A DNA stretch of 64,000 nt, from contig NZ_BSTJ01000017.1 of assembly GCF_030269445.1 (NCBI RefSeq), positions 1-64,000 on the forward strand, in the 5' to 3' direction. The stretch comes from Actinoallomurus iriomotensis. Lineage in GTDB: Bacteria > Actinomycetota > Actinomycetes > Streptosporangiales > Streptosporangiaceae. Below, piece after piece: positions 1 to 7,674 of the stretch (within the stretch, counting starts at the first letter, position 1; each line of letters starts with the position of its first letter). The notes below the pieces were generated by a model, which was not told the DNA's origin, searched no databases, and saw only the letters and a list, made by a program, of their open reading frames with translations. The position numbers were made by a program, and so were the translations under genes.

Positions 1-92
1 TCGCCGCCGAACTCAACTCCAGACCACGCAAAACGCTCGGCTGGGAAACCCCAGCCGAGCGCCTCACTAAACTCCTGACACCAACCAGTTGA
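1..92 (+). CDS. IS30-family transposase, C-terminal fragment (cut by window edge)
   Basis: The reading frame beginning at position 3 encodes about 29 residues ending at the TGA at 90-92. The motif LNSRPRKTLGWETPAERL is the characteristic extreme C-terminus of IS30-family DDE transposases. The protein would cut and join the element's ends; its catalytic DDE residues lie upstream, outside the window, so intactness cannot be judged. The gene lies next to a duplicated tRNA fragment, which suggests the locus is an insertion hot spot. Confidence 0.75.
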   Translation, partial: AAELNSRPRKTLGWETPAERLTKLLTPTS

Positions 93-118
93 TCAACCGG
101 TGTTGCGACGACCCCTAG
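1..118 (+). mobile_element. right end of an IS30-family insertion sequence
   Basis: Only the last part of the element lies in the window. It comprises the 3' end of the transposase gene and, after its stop at 90-92, a GGTGTTGCGACGACC motif at about 100-114 that resembles the terminal inverted repeat of IS30-family elements. The left end is outside the window, so neither the inverted repeat nor a target-site duplication can be verified. The exact end is approximate. Confidence 0.6.
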
Positions 119-149
119 AACCGAAGGATCGGAAGGGGGCTCTGAGCCG

Positions 150-192
150 GTCGGGGTGGCGGGATTTGAACCCACGACCTCTTCGTCCCGAA
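150..192 (-). repeat. 43-bp copy of the 3' half of tRNA-Pro (att-like direct repeat)
   Basis: These 43 bases are identical to positions 1176-1218, which are the 3' half of the intact tRNA-Pro gene on the minus strand, from the anticodon loop through the T-arm and acceptor strand. Identity stops sharply at 193. A direct repeat of a tRNA 3' end, distal to the tRNA, is the classical footprint of integration by a tyrosine recombinase. No integrase is left between the copies. Confidence 0.75.
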
Positions 193-461
193 GGAATCCC
201 AAGCCTCCCGCGACCTGCGTGCGCACCCTGCGACCAGCGCCGAGCACTGCACCGAGGATCGTGGACGTTCGTGGTGGAGCGCAGGGATGGGCGGCCTCTT
301 AGGCGGTCCGGTCCTTCTGGCGCAGCCGTGGGATGCTCCGATACGCCGCTGGTGGCTCCAGGGGTTGCACCGACTCGGCATCAGCGCCGCAGGGGTCCCA
401 TCCGCTCTCGCGTATCCGGAGTCCTTCCTCACTTACGCGGCGGCGTACTGTGTCGCCCGTG
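193..461. other. non-coding stretch inside the putative integrated remnant
   Basis: No supported gene is seen here. Open frames on both strands run through the tRNA copy (the minus-strand frame reads FGTKRSWVQIPPPRP, the translation of tRNA-Pro sequence) and lack a ribosome binding site. Confidence 0.5.
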
Positions 462-1088
462 ATGCGCGATTTGATCGCCGCGTTCAGCGCGGCGGCCCGC
501 GACCAGATGAAGGCGGCGGGTTGGCGCAAGCGGGCCGGCGATATCTTTACCTACGACCTGGGCAACGGCTATCTGGCGTGGCTCGGCCTGAACACCTCGA
601 CGAAGCGTCATCCGCTCTGGGTCAACCCGGTCATGGGCGTGCGATGTGACCCGCTCGAACGTCTGCTGGACGAGTGGCTGGTGGACCGCTCCCGTGGAAT
701 CGGCTGTACGGTCCGCAGGTCGATCGGGTACCTGACTCCGGCGAACTCGTTCTTGGAGCTTGAGGTCGAGACCGTTGAGGACGCGACGCCGGCGGCCGAG
801 CGGCTGCGGACGTTGGTCGAGGCGTACGGGATGCCGTTCGCGCGTGACCTCGCCGATGATGAGCGCTTCGAGATCGCGCTGAGGGACTTTCGTCTGGTGG
901 CGAACGTTAGCTACAGCCCGTTTCATCACGTCGCGTTCCTGTTCCTGCGGGGGCGACGCGAGGAGGCCCAGCAAGTGATCGAACGCGACCTCGCCGAGTA
1001 TGAGACCAACGATGGGGCGCTGGAGTACCTGTATCGGGCGTTCGTTCAGCAGTTGGTCACGCGATTTGAAGACTCGCCCTCAAGATAA
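462..1088 (+). CDS. hypothetical protein, possibly DUF4304-like
   Basis: A 208-residue protein of unknown function. The N-terminal 50 residues (a helix, then GWRKRAGDIFTYDLGNGYLAWLGL) resemble the opening of DUF4304-type proteins, in which an AGFRKKG-like motif precedes beta strands. That assignment is pattern recognition only. No signal peptide or membrane segment is visible; the C-terminal half (EEAQQVIERDLAEYETNDGALEY read in part) looks helical. GTG at 459 is an alternative start and no clear ribosome binding site precedes either. It is the only gene between the two tRNA-Pro copies, so it may be cargo left from an integrated element. Confidence 0.6.
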   Translation: MRDLIAAFSAAARDQMKAAGWRKRAGDIFTYDLGNGYLAWLGLNTSTKRHPLWVNPVMGVRCDPLERLLDEWLVDRSRGIGCTVRRSIGYLTPANSFLELEVETVEDATPAAERLRTLVEAYGMPFARDLADDERFEIALRDFRLVANVSYSPFHHVAFLFLRGRREEAQQVIERDLAEYETNDGALEYLYRAFVQQLVTRFEDSPSR

Positions 1089-1135
1089 AGCGGTGAGGCG
1101 CGAGCCCCCATGTCGATAGGCGGCCAAGCACCCGA

Positions 1136-1168
1136 AGAGGCCCTGTACCGCAGTGGTACAAGGCCTCT
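1136..1168 (-). terminator. hairpin terminator of tRNA-Pro
   Basis: Inverted repeat: AGAGGCC-c-TGTACC (1136-1149) pairs with GGTACA-a-GGCCTCT (1155-1168) around a five-base loop, 13 pairs with one C/A mismatch. It lies 8 bases past the tRNA 3' end on the minus strand. Confidence 0.65.
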
Positions 1169-1176
1169 GACCTGCG

Positions 1177-1250
<74 letters not shown>

Positions 1251-1331
1251 GTGGCCACAGATCGTCGTTCAACGCCTGCGCCGGAACTACTCTAGCGGAC
1301 GTTCACCCCTGCCCGCGCCGTCGCGCCCTGA

Positions 1332-2225
1332 TCATGCCGGGACCAATGTCAGCAACGACGCCTCCGGGGGGCAGCAGAAGCGGACCGGGGCGTACGGTGA
1401 CGTGCCCAGGCCGGCCGACACGTGGAGCCAGGCGCTCGCGTGGCGGTGCAGGCCCTTGACGCGTGGGCGGTCGATGCCGCAGTTCGTCACCAGGGCACCG
1501 TAGAACGGGACGCACAGCTGTCCGCCGTGGGTGTGGCCCGCCAGCAGCAGCTGGTAGCCGTCCGCGGCGAAGCGGTCGAGGTTGCGGGGCTCCGGGGAGT
1601 GCATGACGCCGATGCTCAGCGCGCCGCGGGACACCGGGCCGGCGATCTCGTCGTAGCGGTCCTTGCCGATGTGGGAGTCGTTGATGCCGCCGAACTCCAC
1701 CTCGACGTCGCCGACCTTGAGGCTGCCCGTGTGGTTGTTGAGGTCCAGCCAGCCGGCCGCGGTCAGGGCGGCGCCCAGCTCCTCGTACGGCAGGTCGGGC
1801 ACGGTACGGCGTTTGGCGTAGTCGGCACGGCTCGTACGCCACAGGTAGCGCGCCGGGTTCTTCGGCACCGGGGAGTACATGTCGTTCGATCCGTACACGA
1901 ACACGCCGGGGCGGTCGAGCAGCGGTCCCAGCAGCGACAGGAACGGGCCGATGGCGTCCGGATGGGAGATCGAGTCTCCCGTGTTGACGACGAGGTCCGG
2001 CTCCAGGGAGTCCAGCGCGGCGACCCAGTTGATGAGGCGGCGGCGGCCCGGGGTCAGGTGCGTGTCCGAGATGTGCAGGATCTTGACAGGCCGCTGGCCG
2101 GGGGCGAGCACGGGTACGTCGAAGCGCCGCAGGCGGAACCAGTTGCGTTCGATGACGGACGCGTAGCCGATGCCGGCGACACCAAGACCCAGAGCCCCGA
2201 GGGGGACGGCGTATCTCTTGAGCAC
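1332..2225 (-). CDS. metallophosphoesterase (YaeI-like calcineurin fold)
   Basis: A 297-residue, probably membrane-anchored metallophosphoesterase that would hydrolyse phosphomono- or diesters with two metal ions; the substrate is unknown. The N-terminal 22 residues are one hydrophobic segment, followed by the family motifs: D54-x-H56 in HISDTHL, GD at 83-84, GSND at 112-115 (replacing the usual GNHD/E), MHSPE near 209 and GHTHGG at 230-235. All core metal ligands are present. GTG is the start. No strong ribosome binding site is seen; the tRNA-Pro lies downstream. YaeI-like enzymes have been linked to lipid phosphate hydrolysis, but that is not shown here. Confidence 0.9.
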   Translation of the reverse strand: MLKRYAVPLGALGLGVAGIGYASVIERNWFRLRRFDVPVLAPGQRPVKILHISDTHLTPGRRRLINWVAALDSLEPDLVVNTGDSISHPDAIGPFLSLLGPLLDRPGVFVYGSNDMYSPVPKNPARYLWRTSRADYAKRRTVPDLPYEELGAALTAAGWLDLNNHTGSLKVGDVEVEFGGINDSHIGKDRYDEIAGPVSRGALSIGVMHSPEPRNLDRFAADGYQLLLAGHTHGGQLCVPFYGALVTNCGIDRPRVKGLHRHASAWLHVSAGLGTSPYAPVRFCCPPEASLLTLVPA

Positions 2226-2301
2226 ACACCCATCGTGCCAGACGTGCCACGCCGAATTATTGGAAAGCGCAGGCCCGCGACGGCACGGTTAGATGTTGAC
2301 C

Positions 2302-2751
2302 ATGTTGAAGGAGAAGCTCCAGGCCGACCTGTCGGTCGCGATGAAGGCGCGTGACGAGGTTCGCACCCGTACGCTCCGTATGGCGTTGACGGCGCTCACC
2401 AACGAGGAGGTGTCGGGCAAGCAGGCGCGTGAGCTGTCCGACGACGAGGTCGTCAAGGTGCTGCAGCGCGAGGCCAAGAAGCGCCGTGAGGCGGCTGAGG
2501 CGTTCGACGGGGCGGGCCGTACGGAGCAGGCGGAGGCCGAGCGTGCCGAGGGCGTCGTGCTCGAGGAGTACCTGCCCGCGCAGCTGTCCGACGAGGAGCT
2601 GACCGCGCTCGTCGCCGACGCGATCGCCGAGACCGGCGCGGCCGGACCGCGGGCGATGGGTCAGGTGATGAAGGTCGTCACGCCGAAGGTCGCGGGACGG
2701 GCCGACGGCCGTCGCGTGTCCGGTGAGGTCAAGCGCCAGCTCGCGGAGTGA
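2302..2751 (+). CDS. GatB/YqeY domain protein
   Basis: A small helical protein of the GatB/YqeY family, whose fold matches the tail domain of the GatB subunit of tRNA amidotransferase. Its role as a free-standing protein is unresolved. The start MLKEKLQADLSVAMKARD and the motif LSDDEVVKVLQREAKKRREA are typical, and the length (149 residues) is standard. ATG at 2293 is three codons earlier in frame. I chose 2302 because TTAGAT ends 7 bases before it, as in the many leaderless genes of this window, and neither start has a ribosome binding site. It converges with the MarR gene, leaving one base between the stops. Confidence 0.88.
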   Translation: MLKEKLQADLSVAMKARDEVRTRTLRMALTALTNEEVSGKQARELSDDEVVKVLQREAKKRREAAEAFDGAGRTEQAEAERAEGVVLEEYLPAQLSDEELTALVADAIAETGAAGPRAMGQVMKVVTPKVAGRADGRRVSGEVKRQLAE

Positions 2752-2752
2752 C

Positions 2753-3184
2753 TCACCCGAACGCGTCGGTGAAGCGCGTCAGCAGGCGGGCGAAGTCGGC
2801 GCGGTCGGCCGGTGACCAGTCGGCCATCGCCGCCGCGAACTTCGTACGGCGGTGGTCGTGAACCTGTGCGGACAGGTCACGGCCCGCCTCCGTACGGGCG
2901 AGGAGCGTACGCCGGCCGTCGGCTTGGTCGGCCTCTCTGCGGATGAGGCCGGCCGCCACGGCGGCGGCGACCAGCTTGCTGGCGCGGGGCTGGTCGACGC
3001 TCAGCGCGGTCGCGACCTCGGAGACGCCGATCGGGGCGCCCGCGTGTTCGGCGGCCTCGACGGCGTCGAGCACGCCGAAGGTCGCGTCGTTGACCTGGGC
3101 CTCGCCGGCGAGAGTCCGCCGCGTCATCCGCCGGCGGAGGCGGACCATGGCCCGCTCGACCACCTCAACGGGTTCAACCGGCAT
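2753..3184 (-). CDS. MarR-family transcriptional regulator
   Basis: A 143-residue winged-helix repressor. The helix-turn-helix region is VSEVATALSVDQPRASKLVAAA (read in part), followed by the wing GLIRREADQADGRRTLL, a classic MarR pattern. A longer frame reaches 3256, but GAGGGGA sits about 6 bases before the ATG at 3184 and the extension would cover the promoter. It is transcribed divergently from the winged-helix gene at 3246 across a short region with two perfect palindromes and a TTGACA -35 element on its own strand, so autorepression and control of the neighbour are likely. Confidence 0.88.
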   Translation of the reverse strand: MPVEPVEVVERAMVRLRRRMTRRTLAGEAQVNDATFGVLDAVEAAEHAGAPIGVSEVATALSVDQPRASKLVAAAVAAGLIRREADQADGRRTLLARTEAGRDLSAQVHDHRRTKFAAAMADWSPADRADFARLLTRFTDAFG

Positions 3185-3201
3185 CGATGTCCCCTCGATA
3201 G

Positions 3202-3230
3202 ATGTCAGTAGACATGTAGTTGTCAAACTA
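3202..3230. promoter_or_regulatory. two palindromic operator candidates in a divergent promoter
   Basis: ATGTC-agta-GACAT (3202-3215) and TAGTT-gtca-AACTA (3217-3230) are adjacent perfect inverted repeats between the divergent MarR-type genes. On the minus strand TTGACA (-35) overlaps the second palindrome. On the plus strand TAGACA (3209-3214) and TATAAC (3233-3238) form a promoter with an 18-base spacer. A repressor bound here would block both directions. Confidence 0.6.
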
Positions 3231-3245
3231 TATATAACTGCGGGC

Positions 3246-3674
3246 ATGGAACCCACGGATCGGCCGATCGGCTACTGGCTCAAGCACCTCGACGGGCTCC
3301 TGGAGTCCACCCTCGACCGCGCACTGGCCGGGCACACGCTGTCCCGGCGCCACTGGCAGGCGATGAACGCCATCAGGGACGCGCCGCTGACCGCCGACGG
3401 CCTCAGGGACGCGCTGCGCCCCTTCTGGGGCGAAGGAGCGATCACCCTCGAAGACGTCCTCGGCGACCTGGCCGAACGCGGCTGGGTCACCGAGGACGAC
3501 GGCCGGTACGCGCTGACCGCGCCCGGGCGGACCGCCCACGCCGCCGTGGCCGAGCGTGTCGGCGAGACGCGACGCGCCGTGCTCGACGGGCTGACCGAGC
3601 AGGACTACGTCGCCACCGTCCGCACGCTCAGCCGGATGGCCGCGAACCTCGAACGCCGGACGGGCGCTAGTTGA
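3246..3674 (+). CDS. winged-helix (MarR-like) DNA-binding protein
   Basis: A 142-residue protein. The pattern is an N-terminal helix, LSRRHWQAMNAI, a segment ITLEDVLGDLAERGWVTEDD typical of a MarR recognition helix and wing, then YALTAPGRTAHAAVAERV and a C-terminal dimerisation helix. Ligand and targets are unknown. The start lies 7 bases after the -10 TATAAC with no Shine-Dalgarno, so the mRNA is probably leaderless. Its 3' end overlaps the convergent PBP gene by 8 bases. The divergent MarR gene and the shared palindromes suggest mutual regulation. Confidence 0.8.
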   Translation: MEPTDRPIGYWLKHLDGLLESTLDRALAGHTLSRRHWQAMNAIRDAPLTADGLRDALRPFWGEGAITLEDVLGDLAERGWVTEDDGRYALTAPGRTAHAAVAERVGETRRAVLDGLTEQDYVATVRTLSRMAANLERRTGAS

Positions 3675-5943
3675 ACGGCCAGATGCCGCCGCCCCGCTTT
3701 TTTCCCTTGTGCGGCTTGGTACGTGGGCCGTTGCCGTTGCTGACGAAGATGACGACCGAGGTGTCCTTGTCGGCCTTCACGCCGGTGCTCGGCGAGGTGT
3801 AGGCAACCGTGCCCTTGCGCTGGTCGGAGTCGATGGCGCGCGGCGAGACCTGCACGCTGAAGCCGGCCGCCTCGATCTGGTGGGTCGCCTCCTGGACCGA
3901 CAGGCCACGGACGTTCGGGATGCGTGCCTGGCCCAGGTCGCTGAAGTCGTTGACGGAGGTGTGGAAGGACGAGGCCTTGGTGCCGCGCAGCGCGCCCTCC
4001 ATCGAGGCCCGCCAGACCGGGCCGACGTTCGAGCCGTAGACGCCGGGGCTCGGGTTGCCGAACGGCGCGGCCGGGTCGCCGAACCAGACGACCGCGGACA
4101 GGTCCGGCGTGTAGCCCGCGAACAGCGCGCAGGAGTGGGCTTCGCAGGTGCCGGTCTTGCCCGCGGCGGGACGGCCGATGCCCAAGCCGCGGCCGGTGCC
4201 GTTGGTGATCACGCCTTGCAGGATGCGGGTGACCTCGTCGGCGACGCTGGTGTCGACCGCCTTGCCGCACTTGGCCTTGGGGACGTTGATCTTCTTGCCG
4301 GTGGAGTCGGTGACGTCCGTGATGGCGATCGGCGTGCAGTACTGGCCGCGGGCGGCGAAGCCGGCGTACGCGGCAGCCATGTGGGTGACGTCGATGTTGT
4401 TGGTGCCGAGGACCTGGGAGGGCACCTGCTGCAGCGGCTGGCCGTTCGCCTGCTTCATCCCGAAACTGGCGGCCATCTTCGACGCCTCGCACAGCCCGAC
4501 GCGCTGTTCGAGATACGCGTAGAAGGTGTTGATCGATTCCCAGGTGCCGGTGTTGAGGTTGGCCGACTTCTGCTTGGAGGTCTCGGCGTTGCTGAGCGTC
4601 CAGGGCTCGAAGTGGTTGCCCTTGCAGTCGGTGTAGCCGCTGACGGTGGTGCTGTTGGGTGCGGGGAGGGTGGTGCCGACGCTGTAGCCCTTGTCGAGGG
4701 CGGCGGCGAGGGTGAAGATCTTGAAGGTGGAGCCGGCGGAGTAGCCGCCGTTGCCGCCGTGGGCGTAGTCGGCGGCGAGGTTGAGGGTGGTTTGGCCCTT
4801 CTTCCTGCTGTCGCCGTAGGTCTTGCTGACGACCATGGCCTTGATCTCGCCGGTGCCGGGTTTGACCATCGCCTCGGTCGCGGTCTTGGTCTTGTTCGGT
4901 CGTAGCGCCAGTGCTCTTTGGGCGGCTTTTTGTGCCTTCATGTCGAGGGTGGTGCGGATGGTGAGGCCGCCGCGGTAGAGGAGTCGTTCGCGGTCGGCGG
5001 CGGTCTTGCCGAACGCGGGGTTGCCCAGGATCTCGTCCTTGACGTACTCGCAGAAGAACGGGGCCTTGCTGTCGACGCAGTCGGCCTTGGGCTTTTTGAT
5101 GTGCAGCGTGATCGGTGTCGCCGCGGCGGCGTCGGCCTGCGCCTTGGTGATCATCTTCAGCTGCGCCATCCGGTACAGCACCGTGTTGCGGCGGTCGGTG
5201 GCGCCCTTCTGGTTGATCTCCGGGTCATAGAAGTACGGGCTGTTGGTGACACCGGCGAGCAGCGCCGCCTCCGACAACGTCAGCTGTGAGGCGTTCTTGC
5301 TGAAGTAGTACTGCGAGGCCGCCTGCACCCCGTACGCGCCCGACCCGAAGTACGCGATGTTGAGATAGCCCTCGAGGATCTGCTGCTTGGTCAGCTGCTT
5401 CTCGACGTTGACCGCGTACCGCAACTCGCGGAGTTTCCGCCCGAAGTTGGGGGCTTTCGCCGCCTGGGCCTCCTTGTCGTCCTTGGCGTTCTCGACCAGG
5501 AGGTTCTTGACGTACTGCTGGGTGAGGGTCGAACCGCCCTGCTTGATCCCGCCGTCCTGCGCGTTGGTCACCAGCGCGCGGAAGGATCCCTTGAAGTCCA
5601 GCGGCCCGTGGTCGTAGAACCGGTCGTCCTCGATCGCGACGACGGCCTTCTGCATGACGGGCGCGATCTGGTTCAGGCTCACCGACTCACGGTTGTGCTC
5701 ATAGAACACCGCGAGGACCTGACCATCCGCGGAGTACACCGTGCTCCGCTCCGGCGGCGGCGACAGGCTGAAGTCATCCGGCATGTTCTGGAAGTTGTCC
5801 GACGCGTCCCGCGCCGCCATCCCCACACTGCCCACACCCGGCAATGCCAGCAGACCGACCAGTACCCCCGCGAAGGCAGCCGCCCCGAGCAGTCGCAGCA
5901 GCTTGACGATCACACGCTCTTGATCTTCCCTCGCACCCATCAC
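3667..5943 (-). CDS. ponA2: bifunctional class A penicillin-binding protein with PASTA domain
   Basis: A 758-residue peptidoglycan synthase at the membrane. A short cytoplasmic N-terminus and one transmembrane segment (about residues 13-40) precede the GT51 glycosyltransferase, with catalytic E105 in VVAIEDDRFYDHG and GGSTLTQQ at 136-143. The transpeptidase has STFK at 405-408, SAN at 460-462 and KTGT at 596-599. A single PASTA domain (about 674-736) follows, then a basic tail ending WPFN. The start GTG 5943 lies exactly 7 bases after TAACCT on the coding strand, so the mRNA is probably leaderless; an in-frame ATG at 5982 would place the promoter inside the gene. The gene next to a WhiB4/WblA protein corresponds to ponA2 of mycobacteria. 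Confidence 0.93.
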   Translation of the reverse strand: MMGAREDQERVIVKLLRLLGAAAFAGVLVGLLALPGVGSVGMAARDASDNFQNMPDDFSLSPPPERSTVYSADGQVLAVFYEHNRESVSLNQIAPVMQKAVVAIEDDRFYDHGPLDFKGSFRALVTNAQDGGIKQGGSTLTQQYVKNLLVENAKDDKEAQAAKAPNFGRKLRELRYAVNVEKQLTKQQILEGYLNIAYFGSGAYGVQAASQYYFSKNASQLTLSEAALLAGVTNSPYFYDPEINQKGATDRRNTVLYRMAQLKMITKAQADAAAATPITLHIKKPKADCVDSKAPFFCEYVKDEILGNPAFGKTAADRERLLYRGGLTIRTTLDMKAQKAAQRALALRPNKTKTATEAMVKPGTGEIKAMVVSKTYGDSRKKGQTTLNLAADYAHGGNGGYSAGSTFKIFTLAAALDKGYSVGTTLPAPNSTTVSGYTDCKGNHFEPWTLSNAETSKQKSANLNTGTWESINTFYAYLEQRVGLCEASKMAASFGMKQANGQPLQQVPSQVLGTNNIDVTHMAAAYAGFAARGQYCTPIAITDVTDSTGKKINVPKAKCGKAVDTSVADEVTRILQGVITNGTGRGLGIGRPAAGKTGTCEAHSCALFAGYTPDLSAVVWFGDPAAPFGNPSPGVYGSNVGPVWRASMEGALRGTKASSFHTSVNDFSDLGQARIPNVRGLSVQEATHQIEAAGFSVQVSPRAIDSDQRKGTVAYTSPSTGVKADKDTSVVIFVSNGNGPRTKPHKGKKRGGGIWPFN

Positions 5944-6181
5944 GCACCATAGGTTACGCGGGACGAGACGCACATTTGGCACAGGTCACCGCAGACGGAT
6001 GACTAGTTCGTTGCCGTCGGATGGCCCGGAGGGGCTATTTCGAGAATGGGCCCATCGGGGACTGTTGAATCCTCCCGTCGTTCCGTAAGTTCTTCCCCAC
6101 GGCTTTCGTATGGCGGCCTGACGTCCGCGCCCGTCCGGCCTGGGCTCGCAACGACAACCGACCAAGGGGAGTGGGGCCAAG

Positions 6182-6490
6182 ATGTGGATCACTGATTGGA
6201 CCGCCCGCGCCGCCTGCCGTAACGCGGATCCCGACGCGTTGTTCGTGCAGGGCGCCGCTCAGAACCGGGCGAAGCTGATCTGCCGTGGCTGCCCAGTGCG
6301 TACCGAGTGTCTCGCGGACGCCCTCGACAACCGCATCGAGTTCGGTGTGTGGGGCGGCATGACCGAGCGCGAGCGGCGTGCGCTGCTGCGCCGGCGTCCC
6401 GACGTTACGTCGTGGCGTGAGCTGCTCGAGACCGCCAAGGAGCAGTACGAGCGGTCTCAGGACCCAGAAGAAGAGCTCGTCGCGAGCTGA
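6182..6490 (+). CDS. wblA: WhiB-family iron-sulfur transcription factor (WblA/WhiB4 type)
   Basis: A 102-residue Wbl protein. Four cysteines (C12, C34, C37, C43 in AACRN and ICRGCPVRTEC) would ligate a [4Fe-4S] cluster, and GVWGG at 55-59 is the sigma-interaction turn. A basic stretch (RERRALLRRR) follows for DNA binding. GGGGAG lies a few bases upstream of the ATG. Its place between the class A PBP and two ArsA-like ATPases is that of WblA in Streptomyces, a global regulator of antibiotic production and development, and of WhiB4 in mycobacteria, a redox regulator. The paralog assignment rests on synteny. Confidence 0.92.
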   Translation: MWITDWTARAACRNADPDALFVQGAAQNRAKLICRGCPVRTECLADALDNRIEFGVWGGMTERERRALLRRRPDVTSWRELLETAKEQYERSQDPEEELVAS

Positions 6491-6534
6491 TACTCACCTG
6501 GCCTGGCAGCCGATGGAGGGCGGTCAGGCCATCG

Positions 6535-7674
6535 TCATGCCGCGGGCTCGGTGGCCTCGCCGGCGAGGTCGTTGCCGATGGCGCGCAGACCCTCCAGGTC
6601 GTGCACGTCCTCGGCCATGGCGCCGACGGTCGCCACCGGCACGCTCGGATGCGACGAGGTGAAGCTCTCCCGCAGCCGCGACTCCCGTGCGGTGATGTGC
6701 ATGCGTTCGGCGTGCAGCCGCAGCAGCGACGCGGTCAGCTGGTGACTGCCACGCGCCTCCAGCGTCTCGGCGGCCGCCTGGCTGCGCACCGCCGACAGGT
6801 GTGAGGCGTCCGAGCGGTGCACGCGGTTGACCACCAGACCGGCCATCGGCATGTGCTCCTCGGCGAGCCGCTCCACGAAGTACGACGCCTCACGCAGCGC
6901 GTCGGGTTCGGGCGCGGCCACGACGAGGAACGCCGTGCCCGGTGCCTGGAGCAGCCGGTACGTCTGGTCGGCCCGCTCGCGAAAGCCGCCGAACACCGTG
7001 TCGAAGGCCAGTACGAACGTCTGCATGTCGCGGATCAGCTGACCGCCGAGCACCTTCGTGATGACGCTGGTGAACATGCCGAACCCGGCGGTCACCACCT
7101 TCATCCCGAACCGCCCGCCGGCCTTGGCCGGCGCCATCAGCAGCTTGATGAGCCGTCCGTCGAGGAACCGGCCCATGCGCTCGGGCGCGTCGAGGAAGTC
7201 CAGCGCCGAACGCGACGGCGGCGTGTCCACGACGATGAGGTCCCAGTCGCCGGAGCGGTGCAGCTGGCCGAGCTTCTCCATCGCCATGTACTCCTGCGTG
7301 CCGGACAGGCTGGAGGACAGCGACTGGTAGAAGGGGTTGGCCAGGATCTGCTGGGCGCGTTCGGGGTCGGCGTGCGCTTCGACGATCTCGTCGAAGGTGC
7401 GCTTCATGTCGAGCATCATCGCGTAGAGGTCGCCCTCGACACCTTCGACCGCGCGCGGGGTGTTGTCCAGCTCGGACAGGCCGAGCGCCTGCGCGAGCCG
7501 CCGCGCCGGGTCGACGGTCAGCACGACGACGTCCCGGCCGCGCTCGGCCGCGCGTACGCCGACGGCCGCCGCGGTCGTGGTCTTGCCCACGCCGCCGGAC
7601 CCGCAGCACACGATGATCTTCGTGTCGGGATCGTCGATGAGGGTGTCGATGTCGAACACCGGAGGGACCTTCAC
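6535..7674 (-). CDS. ArsA-like ATPase (second of a pair)
   Basis: A 379-residue ArsA/GET3-type deviant Walker ATPase. The P-loop CGSGGVGKTTTAAAVGV lies near residues 23-40, VDPARRLAQALG (switch-type motif) follows, and DLIVVDTPPSRSALDFL carries the Walker B-like DTPPS. The cysteines of true arsenite-binding ArsA are not evident, so arsenic resistance should not be inferred. The GTG start overlaps the upstream gene's stop as GTGA, so the two are translationally coupled and probably form a heteromeric ATPase. The same pair sits beside whiB4/wblA in other actinobacteria; its cargo is unknown to me. Confidence 0.88.
   Translation of the reverse strand: MKVPPVFDIDTLIDDPDTKIIVCCGSGGVGKTTTAAAVGVRAAERGRDVVVLTVDPARRLAQALGLSELDNTPRAVEGVEGDLYAMMLDMKRTFDEIVEAHADPERAQQILANPFYQSLSSSLSGTQEYMAMEKLGQLHRSGDWDLIVVDTPPSRSALDFLDAPERMGRFLDGRLIKLLMAPAKAGGRFGMKVVTAGFGMFTSVITKVLGGQLIRDMQTFVLAFDTVFGGFRERADQTYRLLQAPGTAFLVVAAPEPDALREASYFVERLAEEHMPMAGLVVNRVHRSDASHLSAVRSQAAAETLEARGSHQLTASLLRLHAERMHITARESRLRESFTSSHPSVPVATVGAMAEDVHDLEGLRAIGNDLAGEATEPAA

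Noticed and set aside
115-432. Minus-strand open frame of 105 codons across the tRNA copy
   Set aside because: It contains the translation of the tRNA-Pro 3' half (TKRSWVQIPPPRP), a well-known annotation artefact, and lacks a ribosome binding site.
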